Part shown: positions 11,101 through 21,964 of the stretch, piece after piece
Numbering within the stretch: the first letter of the stretch is position 1
Layout: each line of letters begins with the position of its first letter
Assembly (NCBI GenBank): GCA_945859605.1
Contig: OX243825.1
Span: 27,524,754 to 27,588,753, forward strand
DNA length: 64,000 nt
Origin: Lumbricus rubellus
Lineage: Eukaryota; Annelida; Clitellata; Crassiclitellata; Lumbricidae
Direction of reading: 5' to 3'
The notes under the pieces: model-generated
The model's input: the letters and a program-made list of their open reading frames with translations, nothing else
Told to the model about the DNA's origin: nothing
Database searches by the model: none
Position numbers and translations under genes: made by a program

Positions 11101-14100
11101 GGATTAGACGCCCTCTGTCGAAGCACAAAGTTTACTCGCAAGGAACTTCAGATTCTCTACAGAGGATTTAAACAGGTTGGGCAGACTATAATAAAGCCAC
11201 TCGAATCTTGATTTCGATAAAAATCAATTTTGATATGCCTATATTAGGCCAGAAATCTAACTATAGAAAGCACACTCATTAAAACGCACCAAATGTTATT
11301 TTCAAGTTAAATCGTAAAAAAACTTATAACACTAGGCCTATCTTTTAGAAGTCCATTTGATGTTGGGTAGCCTAAATCAGATACATAGGCCTAGCTGTCT
11401 CTTACCGAACCGGTATAAAGGTTTCAGATTACCCCCTCCTAAACATTACCCCCCCCCTGAAAACTGTAAATTGGACCAATCATCGCATTTATTGCACTAA
11501 AATAATCGAAAAAATCATCCCGCTTCTTGTTTTGGTCTGAAGATTTTCATCTGTCATTCCACTTCGTGGCTTGTTAATAGTTATCAATATTTTAATCTGT
11601 AACTAAAATACTAATCGCCGCTGAAGTTACAATGGAGAAAATATCTTCGAGGCTATTATTTTTTTCGGATCAAAATATTGATAACAAAACACGAAGTGGG
11701 ATGACGGATGATATTCTGCAGACCAAAACAAGAAGCTGGAGGATTTTTCTGATTTTATTAGTGCAATAAATGCGATGATTGATGCAAATCTAGTTTTCGG
11801 GGGGTAATCTGAGACCGGTTTCAAGTTACCGGGGGGTAATGTTTAGGAAGGAGTAATTTGAGACCTTTACACACCGGTGTAAAGGTTTCAAATTACCCCC
11901 TCCTAAACATTACCCCCCTGAAAACTGTAGATGGTAGACAATCTGAGTAACTTTCTATTTCTATATAGTGCATTAAATTTGCAGTTTTGACAGCCTTATT
12001 TGTTTTGGGAAAAATGTTGATTGATTGACAATGATTTATTGGCAAAGGGAGTGCAATTCTATAGAGAATCTGTCTGAAATTTGAGTCACTGATAGGTGAC
12101 TGTACACGATTTGAGCAAAGCAGATTCCTTCTTTTCCGAATGTTAATCATTTTGTTCAATGCTTAGGAATGTCCCACTGGAATCGTAAACGAAGACACGT
12201 TCAAAGAAATCTACGCTCAATTCTTTCCGCAAGGAGGTAGGAGGAACAGTTGATAATAACAGTTACTCGTATCACATAATTATGTGTTTAAACAGATGCA
12301 AATAATCGCAAGTGATAAGCAACTAATCTTTCTCGCTTTCACCTTTCTAAAGCAATATATAAGGCCGCTATGGTGTCCACCGACACAATATTTATTTCTA
12401 ACTCTTTACAAAAATCTATAGTTTAGGGCTTTAGGCAATAGGTTGTGAAATAGCCTATAGCAATATGCTAGACTATGCGTCATTCGGATATTCTTCTGAC
12501 ATAAACTACAGTGCATCAGAAACGTCAGCTACGCTGCAATTTTCCAGCTGGTTTAGGCTATAATTGTTCACGACACCATCATCTCTAATCGCCCAATGTT
12601 CCAGCGATCAGTGGCGGTGAAGGATCTCATATGTAAAACATTCACTGCAATTTGTAGCCTGCATGAGTTCGTTCGTGTGGTCACTTTTGAAAATGTGTAG
12701 TCTTACATTATTTTACAGTCTGGCATTTATGATTTAGTTGATTGAGAAAGCACTGTTGAAAATCACTGGTAGGCTACTTTTATGATCGGAACTGAATTAT
12801 GGTGAATATAATTTTACTTAAACTCAGCTTTGTCTTTGTTTGTTAGTTAAGTTTTAGTTAAGAATTTAATCTGCATCTTTACGTAACTTCTACTATACAG
12901 GGTGGCTAAAAAAAAATGTCCCACCAGGAAAAATGCAATTTCTCCGCAGCCAATCGAGATTATTCTATGAAAATAGCAAGATTTATAGAGGAAAGAATTT
13001 GCAACAACCTCTGAAAATCTCAATAATGAATCTGTATTACTTCAGAAGTTACAGCTGTGCAAAAATAGTTTTTAATTTTTTCGAATTTCCTCAGAATCAC
13101 GTTCCAATACATGCGATTTCTTTAAGATTTTTTGGCAAATTACAGCAAACAAAGTGATGATGATGTCATATGACCTCACTACGAGCTATAAAGAAGATGT
13201 TTATGAAGCAAGATATTAGTATTTGGTGATATTTTATATATTAAGGTCACAATTTGTGAATCCCATACTGAACGTCATGGACAAAGTTTCTGCGGAAGAT
13301 AAAACGGGAATTCAAACGTTGCGTGAGCAGAGACTAGAACATCGTGCGATCATGGCAAAATCCCCAATGAAAAGTGGAGCCTGAGCACAATGAAGGCTAT
13401 CTGCAAACGTATTTATGTAGCGAAGGCCATGTGTTGGTAGAGAGGCAGGAAGTGGTCGTTTGGTATGATGGAAAAAGCGCGATATTCACGAAGTTCGCTT
13501 GGTAGTCGAAGGCATCAAGTTTGCAAAGCACATCATGGTTTCAGCAGCAGCTATGCTGGCGTGTGTTACGGCTGCAAGGAAAGACTGCACTTTATCCCAT
13601 TCAGCAGGCTAAATGTCAAACTTACCGTTGAACTCTGTTACCCAGACTCATTGAACACTGGTTACATCTGGTTTTATTTTCCTGCGGGATGGTGCGCCTG
13701 CTTGCTCGCACGGCGAGGTTGCTTATGATGCGCTACCATACTGCCATCAACTGCAGTAAATTTATTGGCAAAGGTGACTAACAACCTCGCCAGACCTTAG
13801 TCCTCTTGCTTTTCACGTCTGGGGAGCTTTGCTGGAACGATGCAAGACATATCATCCCAAGTTGGAGAACATTGGCTATAGCTGAAGGATGTCTTGCTGC
13901 TAATGTGGGATCAGTCGCCGCAGGACTCGATACACAAGCCCATACTGAACTTCACAAAGAGTATTCGAGGTCGTAATAAAGCAGGAATTGTACCCTCCCA
14001 TCATACTCTAAGATAAACTGTAAAACAAAATTCTGAGGTCGTAATGAAAGTGATATTATTTGGCATGGAAATCTACAAATGAGGTTTATTTTTCCGCGGA

Positions 14101-17100
14101 TATTTGAAAAAACGGAATTGAAAGTTTAAACAGCTGTAACTTTTGCAAACATGAAAAGTCTCAAATGAAACTTTCAGGGATTGTTGGAAATTCATTCCCC
14201 TACAAATTGGAAAATTTTCGCAGAAAAATTTCAATTGGTTGCGAAGTTATCGCATTTTTTCCGGTGGGACATTTTTTTGGAGCCACCCTGTATAACTGTT
14301 ATATAGACATAACAACGTCTATTTCCCTTAAGTACTTAATCTCACCCCACCATCCTGTTCTACTTCTACCTGGTATAGAGGCCCCTACTAAGCGGGACTT
14401 GTCCCTTCTGGTGTGCCTATTGCTCCCTAATCTGTATCCTAACCTCTTTGCCGAATGTGCTAATACTTTAATTATAGCCTAATTGTGTTATAGCATGTTC
14501 AGTAAAATTACGTTTTGTGTGATCAATAAATAATTTTGAATTTGAATTTGAATCAGTCATAATTGTAATCCTTTAACCATGAGGCAAAAGTCCTCGCTGT
14601 GTTATTCAATGCAGTCGATGCATGGAACGTTTATATGTAGGAGCATAATAATTATTTAATTAAGGGGCGCGGTGGTGTAGTGGTGGCGTCGTTGCCTTGG
14701 AGCCGGAAGGTTCGAGGTTCGAATCCACCTCGCCGCGTAAGAATCCTTCACTCACAATTGCTCAGCGCTTCGGCGTGAAACTCCGATGCAGAGTCCGCTC
14801 TGCATCAGGAGCGCCTCTGAGTAGAAAGAGCTTGAAGGGGCGCTATAACATGTGCACATAAAAACATTTCATGATCATGTTTTATCTGAAGTTGAGACGA
14901 AGAGAAAGTCTTTCGTTACTGTGTCTTTAGATTCCAGTGCTTATGCTCACTACGTCTTCAATGCATTCGATCAGGACCACAATGGAACGATCAGCTTTGA
15001 GGTAATCAGCAAATACAAACACACAATAAAGACTTTGGCCTATTATACTTAATCACAGCAACGATATTAATAGCTTTCGTACTGTCAAGGGCATTAGGAG
15101 TGACTGTGGTGGTGGTGGTGGTGGTGGTGGTGAAATTCAATGCTATGACTATTTTCTGAATAGTATTACGACAGGTTATCGAGTAGCCTACATGTTGGTT
15201 GGAGAGTGAAACTCTGCCATCGAATTATAATGCTGCTTCTAGAATAACTGGATGACTTACAGACTAGCAGTTATTGACCTTTTTTCTACCTCGTGTCAAG
15301 ACAGACTGAATGCCTGGCCGACTGACTGCATGGCTCACCGAGTGATATGAATAAATGAATGAATGAGTGACCAATTGACTGGCTTTTACCGGATGATCAA
15401 GCAGATAATACTGACTGATGGATTAGCTGACCTGGTGACTAATTCACAGATTGATTGATTGAATGAATGAATGAATGAATATATTAATGAATGAACGAAC
15501 GAATGAATGAATGCATGTATAGATGAATAACTGTTCAATGAGTATGGGCCTAACTACAGGTTGTCTGCAGTTTAACAGTTGTCGCAAATATTGAAATTGC
15601 TGATAGATCAAGTAGAGTCAATCAATCAGTCAATCAGTTGATTGGTTTTATAGGAATTTGTGACGGGGTTGTCGGTGCTGTCACGTGGTACTCTGCATGA
15701 GAAGCTGATGTGGGCTTTCAGTCTGTATGACATAAACGGAGATGGAATCATAACAAAGGAAGAGATGCTTGACATTGTCTCAGCCATCTACGACCTCATG
15801 GGAAAGTTTGCAGAGCCGTGCATCAATGATAATACGGCAAGAGAACACGTCGAAAAGGTCTTCCAGGTTAGTAATCACCGACAAAGACGTTCTGCTACCA
15901 GACAGCGTCGAGCCTTCTCGGTTGTTGGCCCGTCCACATGGAATGGGCTCCCGCTTGCACTACACTTACTACCTCGGAATAATTTGCCTGCATTCTACCA
16001 GTTGCTAAAGACCTATCTTTTAGCCGTGGCTGGTTTTGGAGCGCCTCTGAGTAGGCTTCTTGAAGAGGCACCATATAAGTTTTCTGAATGAATAAATGAA
16101 ATAATAATAATTATATGACGCCACGGCAGGAGCATACTCATAGCTCACATAACTGTTCTGGAAACAGAAATGCCATAAATGAAACTAATTCACTGATATA
16201 CAATGTAATCATAATGTGCACATGCCAAATTCCACCGTAAGGTAGCCTGCACTGTCCTATAATTTTATCCAACCTCTTTGCCTTTAGGCTACCTTGGTTG
16301 AGCTTGTCTTACACATCTTGCAGGGTCACAGATTAATCCTTACAACGATCAAAGCTGCCTTCCTTCATACACTAGTAGCCTATCTCGTTGCATTTCTCGT
16401 GCAGCCTGCGTTCTCTGAGCACTGGGATTTGGCCTTGCAACGATTCATCACTGTCATGTGCGTTCGTGCATTTCGTGTTCCTCCTCTGAAGAATGGAACC
16501 AGCTTCTCGTGTTCCTTCAACGTTCGCATTCTTTCTATTCCTGCGCTGGCTCCCACATCAAAGCATGTTTTCATCGCCGTTAGTGGAAACAAAATAGGCC
16601 TAACTACCAGCCGAAAGAAATTAATTTTTATAACCAGATACTTTTCTGTGATCGTTTTATTTACAGCGATATAGGCCTAAGCTTAATGTTGTTAGGTTGC
16701 ATTGGCATTCGAAAGACGCGTGCTAGCGACAGACTATAAAATATCGTCTGTTTAGGATCAGTCCTTCTAAGATAAACTCGTTTTTTCCTTCCTAAACAGA
16801 CGATAGTCCCTTGGGAAAAAGCTCTGTATTACATCCGATCGTCTACAGGATTAACTGAAGTGGGCAAAATATCGATAAAGACTTTATGAAATTAATGCAG
16901 TCGGTCAAAGACGTACATTGTAAGCAGTGACGCTAAATTAAATCCCATTGCAGTCACACATCTTTGGTAGATCAATCGCAATTGATTGGCCGTGTTCTTA
17001 TTCAAGACAGTCGAGCATTTGAACATAAGTGTATAGTAAGCTTAATCATGGGCGGAGTTTATCAGGGGCTAGGGGGAGCTAAGCCTCCCAAGAAGGCCCA

Positions 17101-18368
17101 GATTCAGCTTTTTTACCATGAAAATTATATCTTTTTCCGGGCTTAGCCCCCCCCCCCTAAGAAGGCATTAGCCCCTTCAAGAACGGAAACCAAACTCCGC
17201 TCATGAGCTTAATGCCTGCTGTGTGATTTTATTGCCGCAGTAGGCCTAGACATTTTGCCCAAATTAGCGTCGTAAATTATTTGTCATTGCATGAGTTTCT
17301 TCTTTGATTGAATAGAGGAATAAGTCGGATTGGCGAAAAGAATTCATACTAAAATAATAGAAATTGGATCGATAAAAATTTTATTTTTCTTAAGCAGATT
17401 TTGATTTTTGAAAACAATCTCGCTGAAATGGAAGCTGGACTGATGAACAATAATTTGTAGCCTAATTAAATAGAAGTTGTAGGCTTATAGGCATGGGTGG
17501 AAAATAATTGCTACCTAAATAGAAGCGGGATTGACGGAAGCATATTCTTGCCTAAATAGAAACTGGTTGGTTAGAAGGATTCATGCCAAAGAAGAAACTG
17601 GATTGATTGAAAATAATAGCCTAATAATGCTGCAGCTAGCGAATAATTTACGACGTTAAAATAAACGTTTACCATTTTGGTGCGTTATTGTTATAATTAT
17701 AGAATGGTATAATAATAATAATCGTTGATTAAATTGTAGAACATGGACACAGATCACGATGGTCTCATAACCATCGATGAATTCATGGAACGATGCAGAA
17801 CGGTAAATATTATTATTATCTCAATTATTGAAATAGGCTATTTGTATTATCTGCCTCAGTAATCACCTGTATCTCTTGTTCAATCAATCACAACGTATTA
17901 GTTTCTGCATAAATGTCTCATTCACATTTGATCTGCGCAAAACCTTAGGCATAGAATGTGGTCATAACACGAGGCGAAGGAACGTCTTTCTGTGTTTAAA
18001 AAAATGTATTAACGAAAATGTCCGAGTTGCTTCACAATTATAATAAAATTATGTCGCTGTATGTCTGTTTTCTCATCTAGTCTCAATTTGTAGAGTTATT
18101 CTATGCTCCGACTGTGGTGCATATCACGCGAAAATGATCTAGAGGTAATTAGACAGGATATAGATAGGGATAAGTAGAAAAATGGAATACCGGTAACTGG
18201 AATATAGTTATATTGAATAATTTCGTCGAAATTTTTTCACGAAATTCCCATATGAGACTTAGCACTTGCGTTATGCTTTTGTCAGTAGACCCAATGCTTT
18301 GTCCTTCAATTTCCATGCAGGATGAAACCATTTCCAAGTCCATGGCCATGTTTGACACGGTTCTCTGA
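8192..18368 (+). CDS. KCNIP: Kv channel-interacting protein (KChIP), 7 coding exons
   Basis: Neuronal-calcium-sensor family protein, 210 aa; KChIPs bind the N-terminus of Kv4 channels and tune their gating and trafficking. Exons: 8192-8234, 11051-11175, 12167-12236, 14931-15001, 15654-15866, 17740-17802, 18321-18368; all junctions are GT-AG and phases agree. Exon 1 starts MGATFSIS, a G2/S6 N-myristoylation consensus, has a strong context (GAAATGG) and an in-frame TGA upstream at about 8119. Exon 2 gives [15 protein letters not shown], a KChIP/NCS signature. EF1 is degenerate (ECPTG); loops 2-4 are [12 protein letters not shown] (93-104), [12 protein letters not shown] (129-140) and [12 protein letters not shown] (177-188). 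Exon lengths 125, 70, 71, 63 equal those I recall for vertebrate KCNIP; the 213-nt exon equals the vertebrate 108 plus 105, so one intron is absent. Very likely KChIP; other NCS proteins differ in exon plan. Confidence 0.92.
8235..11050. other. KChIP intron 1
   Basis: An intron of about 2.8 kb with donor GTGAGT and acceptor TTTAG. It contains AT-rich sequence, many TAGGCCTA-type palindromes, a CTCA-rich simple repeat at about 10160-10262 and a palindromic element near 10330-10800. No further coding exon was recognised, though alternative first exons, common in KChIP genes, could be hidden here. Confidence 0.6.
10330..10800. mobile_element. Possible palindromic MITE in KChIP intron 1
   Basis: The arm at about 10365-10510 (CACCTGATGACATATCAAG ... 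GAATATTTAAACTTCATATA) reappears inverted at about 10665-10795 (CATCAGGCATTGGAG inverted, TATATGAAGTTTAAATATTC). The left side starts CACCGTGACTCAAAAAAAGT. The arms are imperfect and I found no target duplication. Confidence 0.45.
11409..11880. mobile_element. Fold-back element in KChIP intron 2
   Basis: The left arm starts CCGGTATAAAGGTTTCAGAT and continues with ACCCCCTCCTAAACATTACC; the right arm inverts it (GGGGTAATGTTTAGGAAGG ... TGAGACCTTTACACACCGG). The inner parts also pair: CCCGCTTCTTGTTTTGGTCT near 11520 with AGACCAAAACAAGAAGCTGG near 11720. The arms are about 200 bp with a short spacer. A further direct copy of the end follows to 11940. Related C-run sequences lie at 55910-56080. Confidence 0.7.
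12898..14290 (+). mobile_element. Degraded Tc1/mariner-type transposon in KChIP intron 3
   Basis: Terminal inverted repeats CAGGGTGGCTAAAAAAAAAT and (inverted) CAGGGTGGCTCCAAAAAAAT are flanked by TA on both sides (12896-12897 and 14291-14292), the Tc1/mariner target. The length of 1393 bp suits a full-size element. The interior has transposase-like pieces in shifting frames with many stops: [19 protein letters not shown] at 13277, [17 protein letters not shown] near 13530 and [12 protein letters not shown] near 13690, the last resembling the QDGAPAH block that carries a catalytic aspartate. It is non-functional. Confidence 0.8.
14664..14860 (+). mobile_element. tRNA-derived SINE
   Basis: The head GGGGCGCGGTGGTGTAGTGG carries an A-box-like motif and GGTTCGAATCC a B box (about 14712-14722), the internal RNA polymerase III promoter. 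The tail GGAGCGCCTCTGAGTAG ... GGGGCGCTATAACA matches the 3' end of the LINE at 36385-37125. It lies in KChIP intron 3, about 70 bp before exon 4. Other copies are at 22100-22195 (-) and 51352-51665 (+). Confidence 0.85.
15106..15520 (+). repeat. (GGT)n and (GAAT)n microsatellites
   Basis: GGT trinucleotides at about 15106-15132, then irregular GAAT/GACT tetranucleotides with a purer GAAT run at 15458-15516, all in KChIP intron 4. Confidence 0.85.
15888..16105 (+). mobile_element. LINE 3' end inside KChIP intron 5
   Basis: Starting about 20 bp after the splice donor at 15867, the sequence encodes [19 protein letters not shown] and [12 protein letters not shown], then GCGCCTCTGAGTAGGCTTCT and a GAATGAATAAATGAA tail. 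These are the C-terminus and 3' end of the LINE family seen at 36385-37125. The frame stays open from exon 5 into the LINE up to a stop at 16089-16091. Confidence 0.85.
17258..17672 (+). mobile_element. GGTAAACGTG-family element in KChIP intron 5
   Basis: The right end AATAATTTACGACGTTAAAATAAACGTTTACC-type terminus ends at about 17672; the left end near 17258 (TTAGCGTCGTAAATTATT) is more degraded. The interior carries several ~35-bp AGAAGTTGG/GAAACTGGATTGATGA units. It ends about 65 bp before KChIP exon 6. Confidence 0.5.
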
Positions 18369-18477
18369 ATCTACCATCCAAAAACCAATTTTAGACCAAG
18401 GTAAGATACTGCTTGGATTGCTTATTCAATTCACTTTGATAACTTTTTAACACCATTTGTTGTTTGTCCTATGAGAC

Positions 18478-18483
18478 AATAAA
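18478..18483 (+). terminator. Candidate KChIP polyadenylation signal
   Basis: AATAAA lies 110 bp after the KChIP stop codon. This is a reasonable but untested 3' end signal. Confidence 0.5.
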
Positions 18484-19118
18484 AAATCGTACAGTAAAGG
18501 ATGAGTTACGAAGCACCGTCGAGAGGATGTTATAGAATTTGCTACAGAAATCTTAGTTAAATTTTTATACGTATAGGCTATTCCATGCCACACCTCATAT
18601 CAATGTACGTTAATGTGTAGGCTATTATTATAGGTTATCATATTTTAGATGCGGGTTCATTTTGTTTGCAACAGCGTCTTAGGCCTATAGAATTTTGCAC
18701 GGCTACTGTACTGTAACAGTGTACATGGCTTTCTGAATCGGAACGAGTGGATATAATCTGAAAAGGTTGATGAGCTGTAGGCGTATGTAGAAGAAGGGTA
18801 GGCTACGTAGGCCTATTATAGATTAAATAAAAATATTATTATGGTCTACGCTTCCAGAAGCTTAACCCGGCACCTGTTCACAGAAAAACGCATTGTGATC
18901 GCATCTTATAACTTGGAAGCGATGATTCATCTGTTCCCCAAAGGCGGTTCATCGACGAGATGGATAACACGTTTGGATAACACGATATGATGTTTTATTG
19001 AAATACATTACTCTTTGTTATGTTACATGTATATTCAACTATCTTTATTTTATGAACTTACAGTTGTTTGAACCGTTCGTTTCCACCTCTTCTGCCGTCT
19101 CAACTTTTGACATTGGCA

Positions 19119-19213
19119 CAAAGGAAGGAAGAAAGAAAGAAAGAAAGGAAGGAAGAAAGAAAGAAAGAAAGAAAGGAAGGAAGGAAGGAAGAAAGAAAGA
19201 AAGAAAGGAAGGC
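19119..19213 (+). repeat. (GAAA/GGAA)n purine repeat
   Basis: A pure purine tract of mixed GAAA and GGAA units. Lysine/arginine-rich and serine/phenylalanine-rich open frames over it are artefacts. Confidence 0.95.
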
Positions 19214-20025
19214 GACTTGTTCTGCGACAGACTTCACGTCCAAGATAAACGAAATGGATGACACCTTATAGTCACGAAAGTCCAAAGTGGACGATGAAAC
19301 CATGGGATTCATCTACATGTATTTGCTGTCAGCACTGTTTTAAACGGCATAGGCCTATTATATTTACACTACATTAGAAGATGCCAGCCTGTGTAGTGTG
19401 TGTTTGTGCTGTTGTCGGTGTTGACTGTTGATATACTTAGGCAACATCTAAGTCATAGGCTTGTCTCTTATATTGGATTTTATTCTCTTGTATTGTGTTG
19501 TATCTCAAACAGTCAACCTTTTATCGTGGCTGCCATTTTCAAAGAGCATCCAGCCAAGAACTGAAATGCTATGCAGCTCTCTTTCAGCTTCCCACAAAAT
19601 ACGCGCATTGCCACCATCGGTTCGAGGCAGGTCACCATAAAAAGCTTACATTTGATATTAATTGAGCTTTAGTTAACTAAACATCTCTTCCCGTTGCATG
19701 ATGCTTCTTTGCCGCAAACCTAGCACGACCTGAACTAGGCTAGCCGGCAACTTGCAGGCAAAGGATATTCTCTGCTGCAACTTTCATATCTTACAGATAA
19801 ATAATTCCAGTCCAAATATTTTGCTGCAAGAACATTGCTAATAGATGCTTGTGATAAATTTATAGGCTGCTAATAGGTTTATTGAAGATTAATTTTGCGA
19901 CGAGCGTCTGTCTGAATAGGAAGGTTTCCATAGGAAATAGGAAAAGTGGCGCATGAGTAGGACCTTATTATAGGAAATGAGCATAAACAGAAATGCTGGA
20001 TTCTTGGAATTCTTATATTTGTCCT

Positions 20026-20257
20026 CATAGGCGTACGGGAGATTTCAGCAGTGGGGGGTCAAAGATTTAACTTCTGCCCGAAAAATAAATCTCGTGGTGG
20101 AAAATATTATTTTTCTCACACAAAAAAGTTGAAATATGTCGTGAAAATTACTATTTTTTGTATTTTCCCGGGTCTACTTGCCCGAAAACGCAGACTTGCC
20201 CGAAATTTGGGGGAGGGGGAATTTTCCCCCTCTGGACCCCCGCCTCGCACGCCTATG
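20026..20257. mobile_element. 232-bp hAT-like MITE with perfect 8-bp target duplication
   Basis: The element begins CATAGGCGTACGG and ends CGCACGCCTATG; the outer 8 bases are perfectly inverted (CATAGGCG/CGCCTATG). TTTGTCCT flanks it at 20018-20025 and 20258-20265. The interior has G- and C-runs (GTGGGGGGTC ... GGACCCCCGCC). No transposase is present. Confidence 0.85.
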
Positions 20258-21527
20258 TTTGTCCTCAACAGTTTGACGCTATAACGAGTAGCTGCATATT
20301 TTTTGGCAACTCTCGTCATAGCGGTGTTAACTAGCTTACACCACTGGAGATAATAATAATTATAGGCCTATTCCTACGCTCAAAGTGTTTTCACGAAACG
20401 TCGACCGTGCGCAATGATTGTATATAGGCCCCTACCTAGCCGAGTCCTAGCGCAGTAACTTTACTTAGGCCTACTCCGCGTTAGCGATTGAATTTGAACA
20501 GTGAAACGATTGGGGCAGCGAAGTTTATTTAATTAATTATATGGGAAAATTGTACACTTTCTCACTGTGCATAAAACTTTTATGCTAATCTAGGCTAACA
20601 GGAGCGAAAGCATGCTGATATAATTGGCATATTATGTATCCTAATGTTTTTGCTTCGTCAGACATGTTTTCTAGACATGCAAATAATAGCCTACTCACTG
20701 ACTATGTCAATTATGGACTGCATTACAAATTGAATGATAATTTTACATAATTTTATACTAAAAGTGTATTTCCGGCTGAAGCTAGTAGGTATCTTTAGCT
20801 TTGAGTAATGTTGCACGTATTCGGTGTAGTTTTATATTAATTAAACAATACGTTTAGCTTTGAAGTCAATTTATTTGTTGATGGTTTTTGAATCTTTCAC
20901 AACTATTTTGCATAAAGGATTACGATTTAATTTGTTGAATCTCTGGCTGTGTTTTTCTATCTTCCTTGCTCTCTCCGTCTTATATTCTATCGTTCTAGAG
21001 AAGCAAAGTATCTTATCTGATGAAATGTCTATAATTATTGTCTGTGAACAGTTCTTGCAAGTTGGCCACATTAGGCTACGTCCAGTCTTTTTCTTTCTGA
21101 CTAAGTAGCCTATCAATCTGTCCTTGACTTATTTTCTCCATTATCTACAGTGATGGGAAGCCAGCTGATAACCTTTGTAGCCAATCCAAAATCTTATTAA
21201 GTAGTAACGAAAATTAAATTTCGGCAAATTCGAATTTTAATTATAAATTGTTTAATTCGTGAATCCGGTTTATAATTACGCCATGAATTTTGTTGCCTCA
21301 GATCAGAGATGTTACCGATGTAGGCCTGCCCTACCTATCGAAGTCTGCCCATCCGTCTGCTATGAGACCAGAGAAACAGGCGATGTTTGAGCAGCTAAAG
21401 TAGCCTACATGTAGAGTAAGCAGAGACAAAGAAGTTTAAAGATTATATTAACATCGATTCGAATTAGAGCAGAACGGAACTCGGTAAGAATTCCATGTTC
21501 TTTAAAAGAGCAAAGTCCAAGGTCTTT

Positions 21528-21877
21528 CTACTCGTTGTTCGGAACCCCTTTCCACCACTCATTGGATTGCAGGCAACCTGGGACGGAGACACTGCAGCAC
21601 GTTCCACCAGAGTTCTCGAATCGACATGGCCATGAAGATCGATCGGCACATCCAGGATTGGTAATCGTAGCAAAGTCACTGAAGTAGGAATGTGAAGAGG
21701 GGTAAGTTGAGTAGCCAATGCTTCTGCAACACCATTGGTCGTAAGTCTAAAATAAACACCAATAGGAAGACATTCATGATTGTCATAGCACACAATGCTG
21801 ATTTTAAAAATAAAGACCAGAGTAGCATACCGACAAAATAATAGCGTTTCACTTGTTCTACTAGTGATTTAAGGGTC

Positions 21878-21964
<87 letters not shown>

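Larger units (their letters stand above)
18490..21470. other. Intergenic region
   Basis: No gene is supported between the KChIP 3' end and the first amidase-like gene. It holds a GAAA/GGAA repeat (19119-19213), a small transposon (20026-20257) and otherwise AT-rich unique-looking sequence. Confidence 0.6.

Noticed and set aside
14664..14740. Functional tRNA gene
   Set aside because: A and B boxes are present but the sequence does not fold as a complete cloverleaf by eye and is followed by a LINE-derived tail; it is a SINE head.
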